A stretch of DNA of 64,000 nucleotides from Lewinellaceae bacterium SD302 (GTDB lineage: Bacteria; Bacteroidota; Bacteroidia; Chitinophagales; Saprospiraceae). Position 1 is the stretch's first letter. Each line of letters begins with the position of its first letter. The notes under the pieces are model-generated. The model did not search any database. It saw only the letters and a program-made list of their open reading frames with translations, and was not told the DNA's origin. This document shows positions 18,149 through 25,365 of this stretch, in pieces. Position numbers and translations under genes: made by a program. Location: NCBI GenBank assembly GCA_002591745.1, contig PDLQ01000018.1, positions 1 through 64,000 of the forward strand. Direction: 5' to 3'.

Positions 18149-18358
18149 AACAATCGCTGATGTTTTCCTATTTCCAGTCCCCGACTCGGTCGGGAAGGGC
18201 AGATCATCAGCGAGATAGTGTTATTAAATGACCGAAAGCTATTTGCTTCGGCTTATAGTATGCACTGCTACTTTGAAGTCACGATAGTTGGTCAAGGTAG
18301 TGGTTATAACGATTTTCTAAGCCGCTAAACACTACTATTCAACTATCCTGATTACAAA

Positions 18359-18934
18359 TCAGTACCATTTTGCCGCATACTTTCCGTCACTGTTTTCCAT
18401 TTTGGCTAACAAAGTAGCAGGGTCTTCGGCAACGAGGAGACTGTCCAGATGCTCGCGTTTGAGCAACTTTACGTTCACGGCGTGTTTCAGGAATTCAAAG
18501 AGTTTGTCGTAGTAGCCATTGACGTTCAGAAAAGCGCAGGGTTTGGCGTGGATGCCAAGCTGATTCCAGGTGAAGACCTCAATGATCTCCTCCAGAGTAC
18601 CGATGCCGCCGGGCATGGCGATGAAGCCGTCGCTAAGATCGGCCATCATCATTTTGCGTTCGTGCATGTCTTTGACCACGCGCAGATCCGTAATACCGGT
18701 GTGGCCCACTTCCAGATCCATCAGGTGCTGGGGGATGACGCCAGTGACTTTACGACCGTTCTCCAGCATCCGGTCAGCGATAATACCCATCAGGCCTACG
18801 CTGCCGGCTCCGTAGACCAGGTCGATCTCTTTTTCCGTCATCCGGTCAGCCAGAGCGATGGCTTGCTCGGCGAAAGCAGGATCGGTACCGGGGTTGGAAC
18901 CGCAGAAGATGGCCAGGGAATTAAAATTCAACAT
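18359..18934 (-). CDS. LOG-family (cytokinin riboside monophosphate) phosphoribohydrolase
   Basis: The protein (191 residues from the ATG at 18934; seven more from 18955) shows the LOG/TIGR00730 signatures: 'LAIFCGSNPGTDP', 'DLVYGAGSVGLMG', 'MHERKMMMADLSDGFIAMPG' and the catalytic 'PGGIGTLEEIIEVFTW'. The family cleaves N6-modified AMP to the free base and ribose 5-phosphate; in bacteria the real substrates are often unclear. The C-terminal 'DPATLLAKM' is encoded by a copy of the dispersed repeat (18403-18423). The upstream region repeats the phrase TTGAATGTTGAAT, also seen at 19095-19110. Confidence 0.92.
   Translation of the reverse strand: MLNFNSLAIFCGSNPGTDPAFAEQAIALADRMTEKEIDLVYGAGSVGLMGIIADRMLENGRKVTGVIPQHLMDLEVGHTGITDLRVVKDMHERKMMMADLSDGFIAMPGGIGTLEEIIEVFTWNQLGIHAKPCAFLNVNGYYDKLFEFLKHAVNVKLLKREHLDSLLVAEDPATLLAKMENSDGKYAAKWY
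18403..18423 (-). repeat. Dispersed motif in the 3' part of the LOG gene
   Basis: On the minus strand ACCCTGCTACTTTGTTAGCCA, read as DPATLLAK. It lies in a coding region that is not a signal peptide, close to the variable C-terminus of the family. Confidence 0.6.
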
Positions 18935-19132
18935 ATTCGATTCAACATTCAACATTTTTGCTGCTCTTGTAGTCGCTCTTACGGATAAAAATCAAAAGCC
19001 TTTTATCTAACTCACTAGCATTCATAAAGTCATTGAGTTCTAGCTCACGTCTAAGCATAGGTTAACGCTGCTGCTCGAACGGCAATATGTCAAATATTGA
19101 ATGTTGAATCAAGATTGTTAAACGAGTTCCGA

Positions 19133-20116
19133 TTACTTCACGTAAGCTACCTCCTTCACCGCCTTGACGATCTTGGCGGCATTCGGCATGTACTCCTCCA
19201 CCAGGGTAGGGGCGTAGCCGAGGTTGGTGTCGGCAGCGTTGACGCGGGTGACCGGGGCATCCAGGTAGTCAAAGGCGTACTTCTGTACTTCGTAAGCAAC
19301 TTCTGCGCTGACGCCGGCGAAGGGCCAGCTTTCGTCGATGACCACGAGGCGGTTGGTCTTCTTGACGGACTTGACGATGGTGGCGTGGTCCAGCGGACGG
19401 ATGGTACGCAGGTCGATCACTTCAGCGCTGATGCCTTCCTTGGCGAGCTCTTCGGCGGCCTCCATTGTCGGAAGCATCATCTTGTTGTAGGAAACTAAGG
19501 TGACATCGGTGCCTTCGCGGCGGACGGCAGCTACACCGATGGGAACGAGGTATTCACCTTCGGGAACTTCACCTTCGTAACCGTAGAGGAGTTCAGACTC
19601 CATGAAGCAGACGGGGTCGCTATCGCGGATGGCGCTTTTCAGGAGACCTTTGGCATCGGCCGGGTCGGTACAGGAGATCACTTTGAGGCCGGGGACGTTG
19701 GCCATCCAGCTTTCAAAGGTCTGGCTGTGTTGTTGGGCCAACTGACCGGCCGCACCTGAGGGACCACGGAAAACGATGGGGCAGCTATACTGACCGGCAC
19801 TTTGGCTAAGGGTCTTAGCGGCGTTGTTCACGATCTGATCAAAAGCCAGTACGGCGAAGTTCCAGGTCATGAATTCTACAATGGGGCGCAGACCGTTCAT
19901 GGCTGCACCTACACCGATACCGGCGAAACCGAGTTCTGCGATGGGGGTATCGATCACGCGTTTGGCACCGAACTCATCCAACATGCCTTTAGAGACTTTG
20001 TAGGCACCATTGTACTGGGCGACTTCTTCCCCTAGCAGGAAAACGGATTCATCGCGGCGCATTTCTTCGGTCATCGCTTCGCGGAGGGCGTCACGGAGGG
20101 CAATTTTTCTGGACAT
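19133..20116 (-). CDS. pdhB: Pyruvate dehydrogenase E1 component, beta subunit
   Basis: From 'MSRKIALRDALREAMTEEMR' (20116) the protein has 327 residues and matches E1 beta of 2-oxoacid dehydrogenases: 'FLLGEEVAQYNGAYKVSKGM', the thiamin-binding glutamate region 'DTPIAELGFAGIGVGAAMNG', 'QHSQTFESWMANVPGLKVI' and the C-terminal 'VVIDESWPFAGVSAEVAYEV'. With E1 alpha it decarboxylates pyruvate on thiamin diphosphate. pdhA and the E2 and E3 genes are not adjacent, so the complex is encoded at separate loci. An upstream in-frame ATG (20140) would overlap the space needed by the TACTTTTG box at 20138-20145, so 20116 is preferred. Confidence 0.95.
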   Translation of the reverse strand: MSRKIALRDALREAMTEEMRRDESVFLLGEEVAQYNGAYKVSKGMLDEFGAKRVIDTPIAELGFAGIGVGAAMNGLRPIVEFMTWNFAVLAFDQIVNNAAKTLSQSAGQYSCPIVFRGPSGAAGQLAQQHSQTFESWMANVPGLKVISCTDPADAKGLLKSAIRDSDPVCFMESELLYGYEGEVPEGEYLVPIGVAAVRREGTDVTLVSYNKMMLPTMEAAEELAKEGISAEVIDLRTIRPLDHATIVKSVKKTNRLVVIDESWPFAGVSAEVAYEVQKYAFDYLDAPVTRVNAADTNLGYAPTLVEEYMPNAAKIVKAVKEVAYVK

Positions 20117-20137
20117 AAGCTGGTTGTATTTAAAGCG

Positions 20138-20145
20138 CAAAAGTA
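20138..20145 (-). promoter_or_regulatory. -7 box for pdhB (TACTTTTG)
   Basis: TACTTTTG on the minus strand is a full match to TAnnTTTG and lies 21 nt before the preferred pdhB ATG at 20116. A -33 TTTG at the expected distance is not evident. Confidence 0.4.
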
Positions 20146-20185
20146 ATACGAAGACGTTTCATTACCTAACGTGGTAACCATTGGC

Positions 20186-20217
20186 TTGCCTCGTGGTTGA
20201 AATAAACCTTACTTTTG
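20186..20217 (+). promoter_or_regulatory. Promoter of the lipoprotein-bacilliredoxin genes
   Basis: TTG at 20186-20188 and TACTTTTG at 20210-20217 are centred about 26 bp apart, as expected for the Bacteroidota -33/-7 promoter (TTTG and TAnnTTTG). Transcription would start near 20223, leaving a leader of about 37 nt before the ATG at 20260. This is the best-formed promoter seen in the window. Confidence 0.5.
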
Positions 20218-20259
20218 TGTCCGCTAACCAGCGCTAATAATCCTTTTACAACTCCAGTG

Positions 20260-20424
20260 ATGAACAAAAAGAATTTCAAATCCCGCCTTTCCATTGCTCT
20301 GCCCGCCCTTTGTGCTCTGGCCTTGTCCAGCTGTAACCGGGGTGTCGGTTGTCCGACTAACTTCAGCTTAGAAGAGAACTTACTGCTGGATTTGGTAGTT
20401 AGTGCCGTAAAATTCCTTTTCTAG
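20260..20424 (+). CDS. Small lipoprotein (54 residues)
   Basis: From the ATG at 20260 the 54-residue product has a basic start, a hydrophobic stretch and a lipobox 'LALSSC' with the lipidated cysteine at about residue 25, leaving a mature tail of about 30 residues with a second cysteine ('GVGCPTNFSLEENLLLDLVV'). One base separates its stop from the bacilliredoxin gene's ATG, so the two are co-transcribed. The alternative upstream GTG (20215) lies in the promoter and is rejected. No function is known; a link to thiol redox chemistry is inferred only from the neighbour. Confidence 0.75.
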   Translation: MNKKNFKSRLSIALPALCALALSSCNRGVGCPTNFSLEENLLLDLVVSAVKFLF

Positions 20425-20425
20425 G

Positions 20426-20770
20426 ATGAACTGGCAGCCTATTAACACCCCACATGACGTATATGCTATTGAAGATCGCAGCCGGGTAGTCCCCTGCCTG
20501 ATCTTTAAGCACAGTACCAGCTGCCCGATCTCCGGATTGGCCAAGATGCGCCTCGAAGGCGACTGGGACTTTAGCGAAGAAAAACTCGAAGTTTATTTTC
20601 TCGACCTTTTGCGTCACCGGGATGTAAGTAACCTCATTGCCGAGCACTTTTCCGTCCATCATCAGTCGCCCCAGGTACTGTTGATCCGTGACGGCCTTTG
20701 TACTTACGATAATTCTCACCTCGATATCAACGTAGCTGAGATCCATGAGTGTTATGATGCCGTAGATTAG
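20426..20770 (+). CDS. ytxJ: Monothiol bacilliredoxin, YtxJ family
   Basis: The 114-residue thioredoxin-fold protein carries the family's single-cysteine motif in 'CLIFKHSTSCPISGLAKMRL', followed by 'YFLDLLRHRDVSNLIAEHF' and the 'SPQVLLIRDG' cis-proline strand. YtxJ (DUF2847) proteins are linked to bacillithiol: they remove bacillithiol from mixed disulfides on proteins. Its presence suggests that this organism uses bacillithiol, though the synthesis genes are not in the window. It follows the small lipoprotein gene with a one-base gap. Confidence 0.9.
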   Translation: MNWQPINTPHDVYAIEDRSRVVPCLIFKHSTSCPISGLAKMRLEGDWDFSEEKLEVYFLDLLRHRDVSNLIAEHFSVHHQSPQVLLIRDGLCTYDNSHLDINVAEIHECYDAVD

Positions 20771-20884
20771 CACGGTATACATAAGACCTTTTTTATATGA
20801 AAAAAAGTATGCTGCCGGGAACAATCTATATTTTTCACCGTTACATACTTCCTAACTAAGAACGCTCTGAGTTCCAGTCGGATG

Positions 20885-20901
20885 GGGTCTTTTACGGACC
20901 C
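20885..20901 (+). terminator. Possible terminator after ytxJ
   Basis: GGGTC (20885-20889) and GACCC (20897-20901) form a 5-bp hairpin, followed by CAAGCCTTTTG. The stem is short and the T run small. The sequence just before it, CCAGTCGGATGGGGT, also resembles the right half of the 39-nt ORF-embedded repeat. Confidence 0.25.
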
Positions 20902-20976
20902 AAGCCTTTTGTTTACATGCCGACGTTAACACGACTGGTTTTCCCCTCTTAACACACTCTATACCCTAAAATTGGC

Positions 20977-21657
20977 ATGCAGTTTACCCATCCAGATATT
21001 GTGGTTACCAAAGATGGTAGCCATACACTCGTAAATACGGACAATCAACAACTCTACCACAGCCACGGTGGGGCCATTCAGGAAAGCAAACACGTTTTCA
21101 TCAAACACAATTTGCAGAACTGGCTGGACAATCCTCCCGAGGGCTCCATTAATGTGCTGGAACTCGGGTTCGGTAGCGGGCTGAATGCCTACCTGACCCG
21201 CCTGGAAGCGGAAAAGCATAATGTCGACGTCAATTATCATTCGGTAGAACTTTATCCTGTTCATCCCGATGTGGCGGCCCGGCTCAACTACCCGGTCGAA
21301 CTGAATGATTCCGATACCAACCGCTTTCTCGAGATTCACACTTGCAAATGGAATTGCCAAGAGAGACTATCCGACAATTTCAGCATTAACAAAGTCTACG
21401 GCGATTTCCTCGAACAGGATTTTCCGACTGATCATTATCATTCCTTCTATTACCACGCTTTTGCCGTCAAAGCACAGCCCGAATTGTGGAGTAATCAGGT
21501 GATCGACCGGATGTACCACGCCCTCAGGCCCGGTGGTATTCTGACTACCTTCAGCGCCACCGGCCAACTGGGGCGTTCACTGAGAGCCAGGGGCTACCGC
21601 CATGAAAAGCCAAGCGGTGTGGGCGGTAAACGAGAGATCACGCGCGCGATCAAATAG
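20977..21657 (+). CDS. mnmD: tRNA wobble-uridine methyltransferase MnmD-like
   Basis: The 226-residue protein matches the methyltransferase-only MnmD family: the SAM loop 'NVLELGFGSGLNAYLTRLEA' (59-78), 'YHSVELYPV' (88-95) and the C-terminal 'LRPGGILTTFSATGQLGRSL' and 'GVGGKREITRA'. The family completes mnm5(s2)U34 by methylating nm5(s2)U in tRNA. In the motif usually written as aspartate-[AG]-F-A-P-x-x-x-P-[ED]-[LM]-W, this protein reads 'YYHAFAVKAQPELW', so the conserved aspartate is H160 and the proline is V. Either the protein tolerates this or it has lost or changed activity. Monocistronic or co-transcribed with ribD 24 bp downstream. Confidence 0.87.
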   Translation: MQFTHPDIVVTKDGSHTLVNTDNQQLYHSHGGAIQESKHVFIKHNLQNWLDNPPEGSINVLELGFGSGLNAYLTRLEAEKHNVDVNYHSVELYPVHPDVAARLNYPVELNDSDTNRFLEIHTCKWNCQERLSDNFSINKVYGDFLEQDFPTDHYHSFYYHAFAVKAQPELWSNQVIDRMYHALRPGGILTTFSATGQLGRSLRARGYRHEKPSGVGGKREITRAIK

Positions 21658-21680
21658 TCGCTTTATGCGTTATTCAGGCT

Positions 21681-22784
21681 ATGCATGAGCATTTTTTACA
21701 ACGCTGCTGCGATCTGGCGCTGCTGCCGAGCGCCGCCGTGAGCCCGAATCCCCGTGTCGGGGCCGTACTGGTTCACCGGGGCCGGATCATTGGTGAAGGT
21801 TACCACAAAAAACATGGCTCCGCCCACGCGGAAGTGAACTGCCTGGCTTCGGTTCGCCCTGAAGACCGCCACCTGATCACTGACTCCACTATTTACGTGA
21901 GTCTGGAGCCCTGCTGCATCTTTGGTCGTACACCGCCCTGCACCAATCTGATCATCGAGCATAAAATTCCTCGGGTAGTCGTGGGCCAGCGTGATCGCAC
22001 GGCCGAAGTCAGTGGGCGTGGCATCCAGTTGCTTCTGGAAGCGGGAGTTGAGGTGAAGGAATTTCCTGACTTTAAGCCCGCTGCTACCATTGCCCAGCCA
22101 CGACAACTATTCGCTGCGAAACAACGGCCCTTTGTCCTGCTTAAATATGCCAGGTCTGCGGATGGGTTTCTGGCCCCCGCAGATCAAAAATCGTACTGGA
22201 TAACGGGGCTAGTCAGCCGTCGGCTCGTTCATTTTTGGCGTGCGCGTACCAAGGCGATTTTGATCGGTGCGGGCACACTGTTAGCCGATGACCCAAGATT
22301 AAATCTGCGCTATTACCCCGGCGAAGATCCATTGGCGGTCATCGTTGACCCGAAAGGTAAAGTAAAGGGCAAGAATTTTCGACTCCTGGAGCGGAGGGGC
22401 GATCTTAAGCCGATTTTGATACAGCCTTTGGGAGCTGGAGAGAACTTAGCCTTCGAGCAGCATTTCGTGAATTTTGGCTATCAAACCCGCCCGGCTAGAC
22501 GCCAGGTCGGACGGGGTAGCAGTGTTGGTAACGAGTACGATCCGCAATTCATCAATGATATTCTGGCCATACTTCACGCTAAAAATTTTAATCACATCAC
22601 CGTTGAAGGGGGTGGGTGGTTATTGAAAAAGTTCTTCGCTTCACAACAATGGGACGAAGCAAGGGTTTTTACCCAATCTGGCCTGGTTTACGGTGCCGGA
22701 GTTCGGGCTCCTTTGCCATTAGGTCGCCTGGCTGATCAAGAAAAGATTCAGAACGATCTGCTACAACGATTTTATCCCGACTAG
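21681..22784 (+). CDS. ribD: Bifunctional riboflavin deaminase/reductase
   Basis: The 367-residue protein has the zinc deaminase domain (residues 1-145: H49-A-E51, 'EPCCIFGRTPPC' with the two zinc cysteines) and the reductase domain (about 150-367: 'PFVLLKYARSADGF', 'ILIGAGTLLADDPRLNLR', 'ITVEGGGWLLKKFF'). It converts the GTP cyclohydrolase II product to 5-amino-6-ribitylaminouracil 5-phosphate in two steps. The usual histidine of PCxHxG is replaced (PCCIFG). Residues 268-280, just before the last conserved block, are encoded by a 39-nt repeat (22482-22520) shared with two unrelated genes, so this loop is an insertion. Gene start follows mnmD by 23 bp. Confidence 0.93.
   Translation: MHEHFLQRCCDLALLPSAAVSPNPRVGAVLVHRGRIIGEGYHKKHGSAHAEVNCLASVRPEDRHLITDSTIYVSLEPCCIFGRTPPCTNLIIEHKIPRVVVGQRDRTAEVSGRGIQLLLEAGVEVKEFPDFKPAATIAQPRQLFAAKQRPFVLLKYARSADGFLAPADQKSYWITGLVSRRLVHFWRARTKAILIGAGTLLADDPRLNLRYYPGEDPLAVIVDPKGKVKGKNFRLLERRGDLKPILIQPLGAGENLAFEQHFVNFGYQTRPARRQVGRGSSVGNEYDPQFINDILAILHAKNFNHITVEGGGWLLKKFFASQQWDEARVFTQSGLVYGAGVRAPLPLGRLADQEKIQNDLLQRFYPD
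22482..22520 (+). repeat. 39-nt ORF-embedded repeat, copy 2 (shifted frame)
   Basis: CAAACCCGCCCGGCTAGACG continues to GGTCGGACGGGGTAGC; 37 of 39 bases agree with the copy at 62649-62687. It is read as (Q)TRPARRQVGRGS, one frame away from the other two copies. The two ends are imperfectly complementary (ACCCG.CCGG with CGG.CGGGGT), so the transcript can form a hairpin with a loop of about 10 nt. Confidence 0.85.
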
Positions 22785-22809
22785 TTTATTCTATAGCGCA
22801 TTAACCTAC

Positions 22810-25098
22810 ATGAGCATTACTACAACTACAAATCCCACTTACCAAGACATTACCGCTCAGCAAGAGCAACAACCCTTTGGTAATTTCGGAGACATCTCCG
22901 TTTGGCCGGGTGAACCCTACCCACTGGGAGCTACCCTGAAACCCGAAGGTGTAAACTTTGCACTCTTCAGTGAAGAAGCCGAGCGGGTAGACCTCTCCCT
23001 GTTTCATTGCAATGACCCGGATACGGAAGCCTTCCGTATCCGGCTGGTCGAGCAAACTGACCACGTTTGGCACTGTTTCATTCCTGACCTTGGTCCGGGA
23101 TGGCGCTATGGCTATCGGGTACACGGTCCCTGGGCACCGAAGGAAGGGAAGAAATTCAACCCGAATAAGCTGCTGATCGATCCGAACTGCTATGCCATCG
23201 ATGGACCCATTGAATGGGAAGATGCCATGTTCGCTTATCCGCTCAACGATCCGGATGAAGATCGCTATCTCAAGTTCGACCCCACTGACAGCGCACCGTT
23301 TAGTAGCAAATCGGTCATTATTGACCCCAGTTACGACTGGGAAGGTGACTCCCAGCTTAAGATCCCCATGCACCGTACGGTGATCTACGAATGTCATGTA
23401 AAGGGGCTCACTATGCTCCATCCTGAGGTGCCGAAGTCCCTCCGTGGCACCTACGCCGGACTGGCCCATCCGGCTACCATCAATTATCTGCGCGATCTGG
23501 GAGTGACGGCCGTAGAGCTGATGCCGGTTCACCACTTCGCCCAAGATAGCCACCTGAAAGATAAAGGACTGAGGAACTACTGGGGTTACAATACCCTGGC
23601 TTTTCTGGCTCCCCACGTGGACTACGCCGCTAATAACCGGGCGGGTGATCAGGTGCGGGAGTTTAAAGACATGGTCAAGACCCTCCACCAAGCCGGAATT
23701 GAAGTTATTCTGGACGTCGTCTATAACCACACCGCTGAGGGTAACCACTATGGCCCTACGCTATCCATGCGTGGTATTGATAACCAGAGCTACTACCGTT
23801 TGGTGGAAAGCGAGCCGGAGTTTTATATGGATTACACCGGTACTGGCAATACCCTGAATATGTTGCACCCACGTAGCTTGCAACTAGTGATGGATAGCCT
23901 GCGCTATTGGGTCACCGAAATGCACGTAGATGGTTTTCGATTCGATCTGGCCAGCGCCCTGGCCCGCGGACTCTATGAGGTAGGGAAACTCAGCACATTC
24001 CTCGATACGATCCATCAGGATCCGGTGATCAGTCAGGTAAAGTTGATTGCCGAACCCTGGGATGTCGGCCCCGGTGGTTATCAGGTTGGTAATTTCCCGG
24101 TGCTTTGGTCGGAGTGGAACGGTAAGTACCGCGATAACATCCGCTCTTACTGGCGGGGCGATAAAGTTGGGGTGGGGGACCTGGCTTATCGCCTGAGCGG
24201 TTCCAGTGACCTTTACGAGTATAGCGGCCGTAAGCCTAGTGCCAGTATTAATTTCGTAACCGCCCACGATGGCTTCACCTTACGTGATCTCGTGAGTTAC
24301 AACGAAAAGCACAATACGGCTAACGGAGAAAACAACCAGGACGGCGACGATCATAACCTCAGTTGGAACTGTGGGGTAGAAGGCCCAACGGACGATCCGG
24401 AGATCAACGCCCTGCGTGGCCGGATGCAGCGTAACTTCCTTACAACGCTATTCCTGAGCCAGGGCGTACCGATGCTCACGATGGGCGACGAGTACGGCCG
24501 CACCCAAAACGGTAATAACAACGCCTATTGCCAAGACAACGAACTGAGCTGGTTTAGCTGGGATTGGGACGAGGAGCAGACTAAATTGCACGCCTTCACC
24601 CGTGACCTGATCAAACTACGGCTGGAAAACCCGATCTTTCACCGAAGACGCTTTTTTACCGGAGAGTCGATTCGAGGCGAAGAAGTCAGCGATATCCTCT
24701 GGCTGAATGCCGATGGAGAAGAAGTGACTCAAGAGCAGTGGGAGGACCCTAATATGCACGCCCTGGGGATGTTGCTCAATGGTGAGGCCATGGAAGAATA
24801 CGATGAGTACGGCAGCCGGATCGACGCCCGCAACTTCCTGATCCTGTTAAACAGTTATTGGGAACCGGTGGATTTCGTGCTGCCAGGACTGGAGGAAATG
24901 ACCCGTTGGGAGATCATTGCTAATACCGTTAGCCCTGAGCGTTGCGATTCTGCTTTCTATAACGGACACGAAAAATTTACTCTTTATTCCCGTAGCCTGG
25001 CTGTATTCCGTATGGAAGACCGGGAAGGTAATCTCAATACTGCCGAGCATCCCCGGGTTAGCCTGCTGGATCAGATGCGTAAACTGTGGAAGGGCTAG
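22810..25098 (+). CDS. glgX: Glycogen debranching enzyme, GlgX/isoamylase type
   Basis: The 762-residue protein has an N-terminal CBM48 (about 25-125, 'PYPLGATLKPEGVNFALFSE') and a GH13 barrel with the family's conserved blocks: 'DVVYNHTAEG', 'DGFRFDLASAL' with the nucleophile aspartate, 'LIAEPWDVGPGGYQVGNFP' with the acid/base glutamate and 'FVTAHDGFTLRDLVSYNEKH' with the third carboxylate. 'GEEVSDILWLNADGEEVT' near the C-terminus is typical of GlgX. It cleaves alpha-1,6 branches of glycogen. No other glycogen gene is adjacent; the phosphohexomutase at 39.3 kb could feed the same pathway. Confidence 0.95.
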   Translation: MSITTTTNPTYQDITAQQEQQPFGNFGDISVWPGEPYPLGATLKPEGVNFALFSEEAERVDLSLFHCNDPDTEAFRIRLVEQTDHVWHCFIPDLGPGWRYGYRVHGPWAPKEGKKFNPNKLLIDPNCYAIDGPIEWEDAMFAYPLNDPDEDRYLKFDPTDSAPFSSKSVIIDPSYDWEGDSQLKIPMHRTVIYECHVKGLTMLHPEVPKSLRGTYAGLAHPATINYLRDLGVTAVELMPVHHFAQDSHLKDKGLRNYWGYNTLAFLAPHVDYAANNRAGDQVREFKDMVKTLHQAGIEVILDVVYNHTAEGNHYGPTLSMRGIDNQSYYRLVESEPEFYMDYTGTGNTLNMLHPRSLQLVMDSLRYWVTEMHVDGFRFDLASALARGLYEVGKLSTFLDTIHQDPVISQVKLIAEPWDVGPGGYQVGNFPVLWSEWNGKYRDNIRSYWRGDKVGVGDLAYRLSGSSDLYEYSGRKPSASINFVTAHDGFTLRDLVSYNEKHNTANGENNQDGDDHNLSWNCGVEGPTDDPEINALRGRMQRNFLTTLFLSQGVPMLTMGDEYGRTQNGNNNAYCQDNELSWFSWDWDEEQTKLHAFTRDLIKLRLENPIFHRRRFFTGESIRGEEVSDILWLNADGEEVTQEQWEDPNMHALGMLLNGEAMEEYDEYGSRIDARNFLILLNSYWEPVDFVLPGLEEMTRWEIIANTVSPERCDSAFYNGHEKFTLYSRSLAVFRMEDREGNLNTAEHPRVSLLDQMRKLWKG

Positions 25099-25132
25099 TG
25101 AACAATTGACTAGTTTTCAGGATTGCACAGAT

Positions 25133-25219
25133 AGTCCCTGGTGAAAGATCTCCGGTCCGACCATGTCGCCTTGGCTGCTTTTACGAGCACGTCGGACCGG
25201 AGCTTCTTGGCAAGGGACT
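25133..25219. repeat. Large imperfect hairpin between glgX and lon
   Basis: Two 29-nt arms (25133-25161 and 25191-25219) are inverted: the outer 7 bases AGTCCCT/AGGGACT and the inner 12 bases CTCCGGTCCGAC/GTCGGACCGGAG are perfect, separated by a 10-nt unpaired bulge, with a 29-nt loop. The right arm is followed by TTTTC. It may end glgX transcription or be a small mobile or structured element; the dispersed motif follows 10 bp later. Confidence 0.65.
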
Positions 25220-25228
25220 TTTCATTAG

Positions 25229-25250
25229 CCTTGCTACTTTGTTAGCCAAA
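25229..25250 (+). repeat. Dispersed motif upstream of lon
   Basis: CCTTGCTACTTTGTTAGCC plus AAA, one mismatch to consensus, intergenic, 116 bp before the lon ATG. Confidence 0.7.
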
Positions 25251-25365
25251 ATAATTGAAATGTGAACTGTATTTTCTTTTGCCGTGCTTAATCGCTCGTC
25301 TGGTGCACACGAATGAATGGGAAACATTTCACAACTGACATTTTACATCTGACATCCCCATCAAA

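Noticed and set aside
20874-20888. CCAGTCGGATGGGGT in the gap after ytxJ as a fourth 39-nt repeat
   Set aside because: Only the right half is similar, with a mismatch, and the left half is absent; too weak to count.
22801-23748. Opposite-strand frame (315 codons) over glgX
   Set aside because: Antisense shadow of glgX; no recognisable domain.
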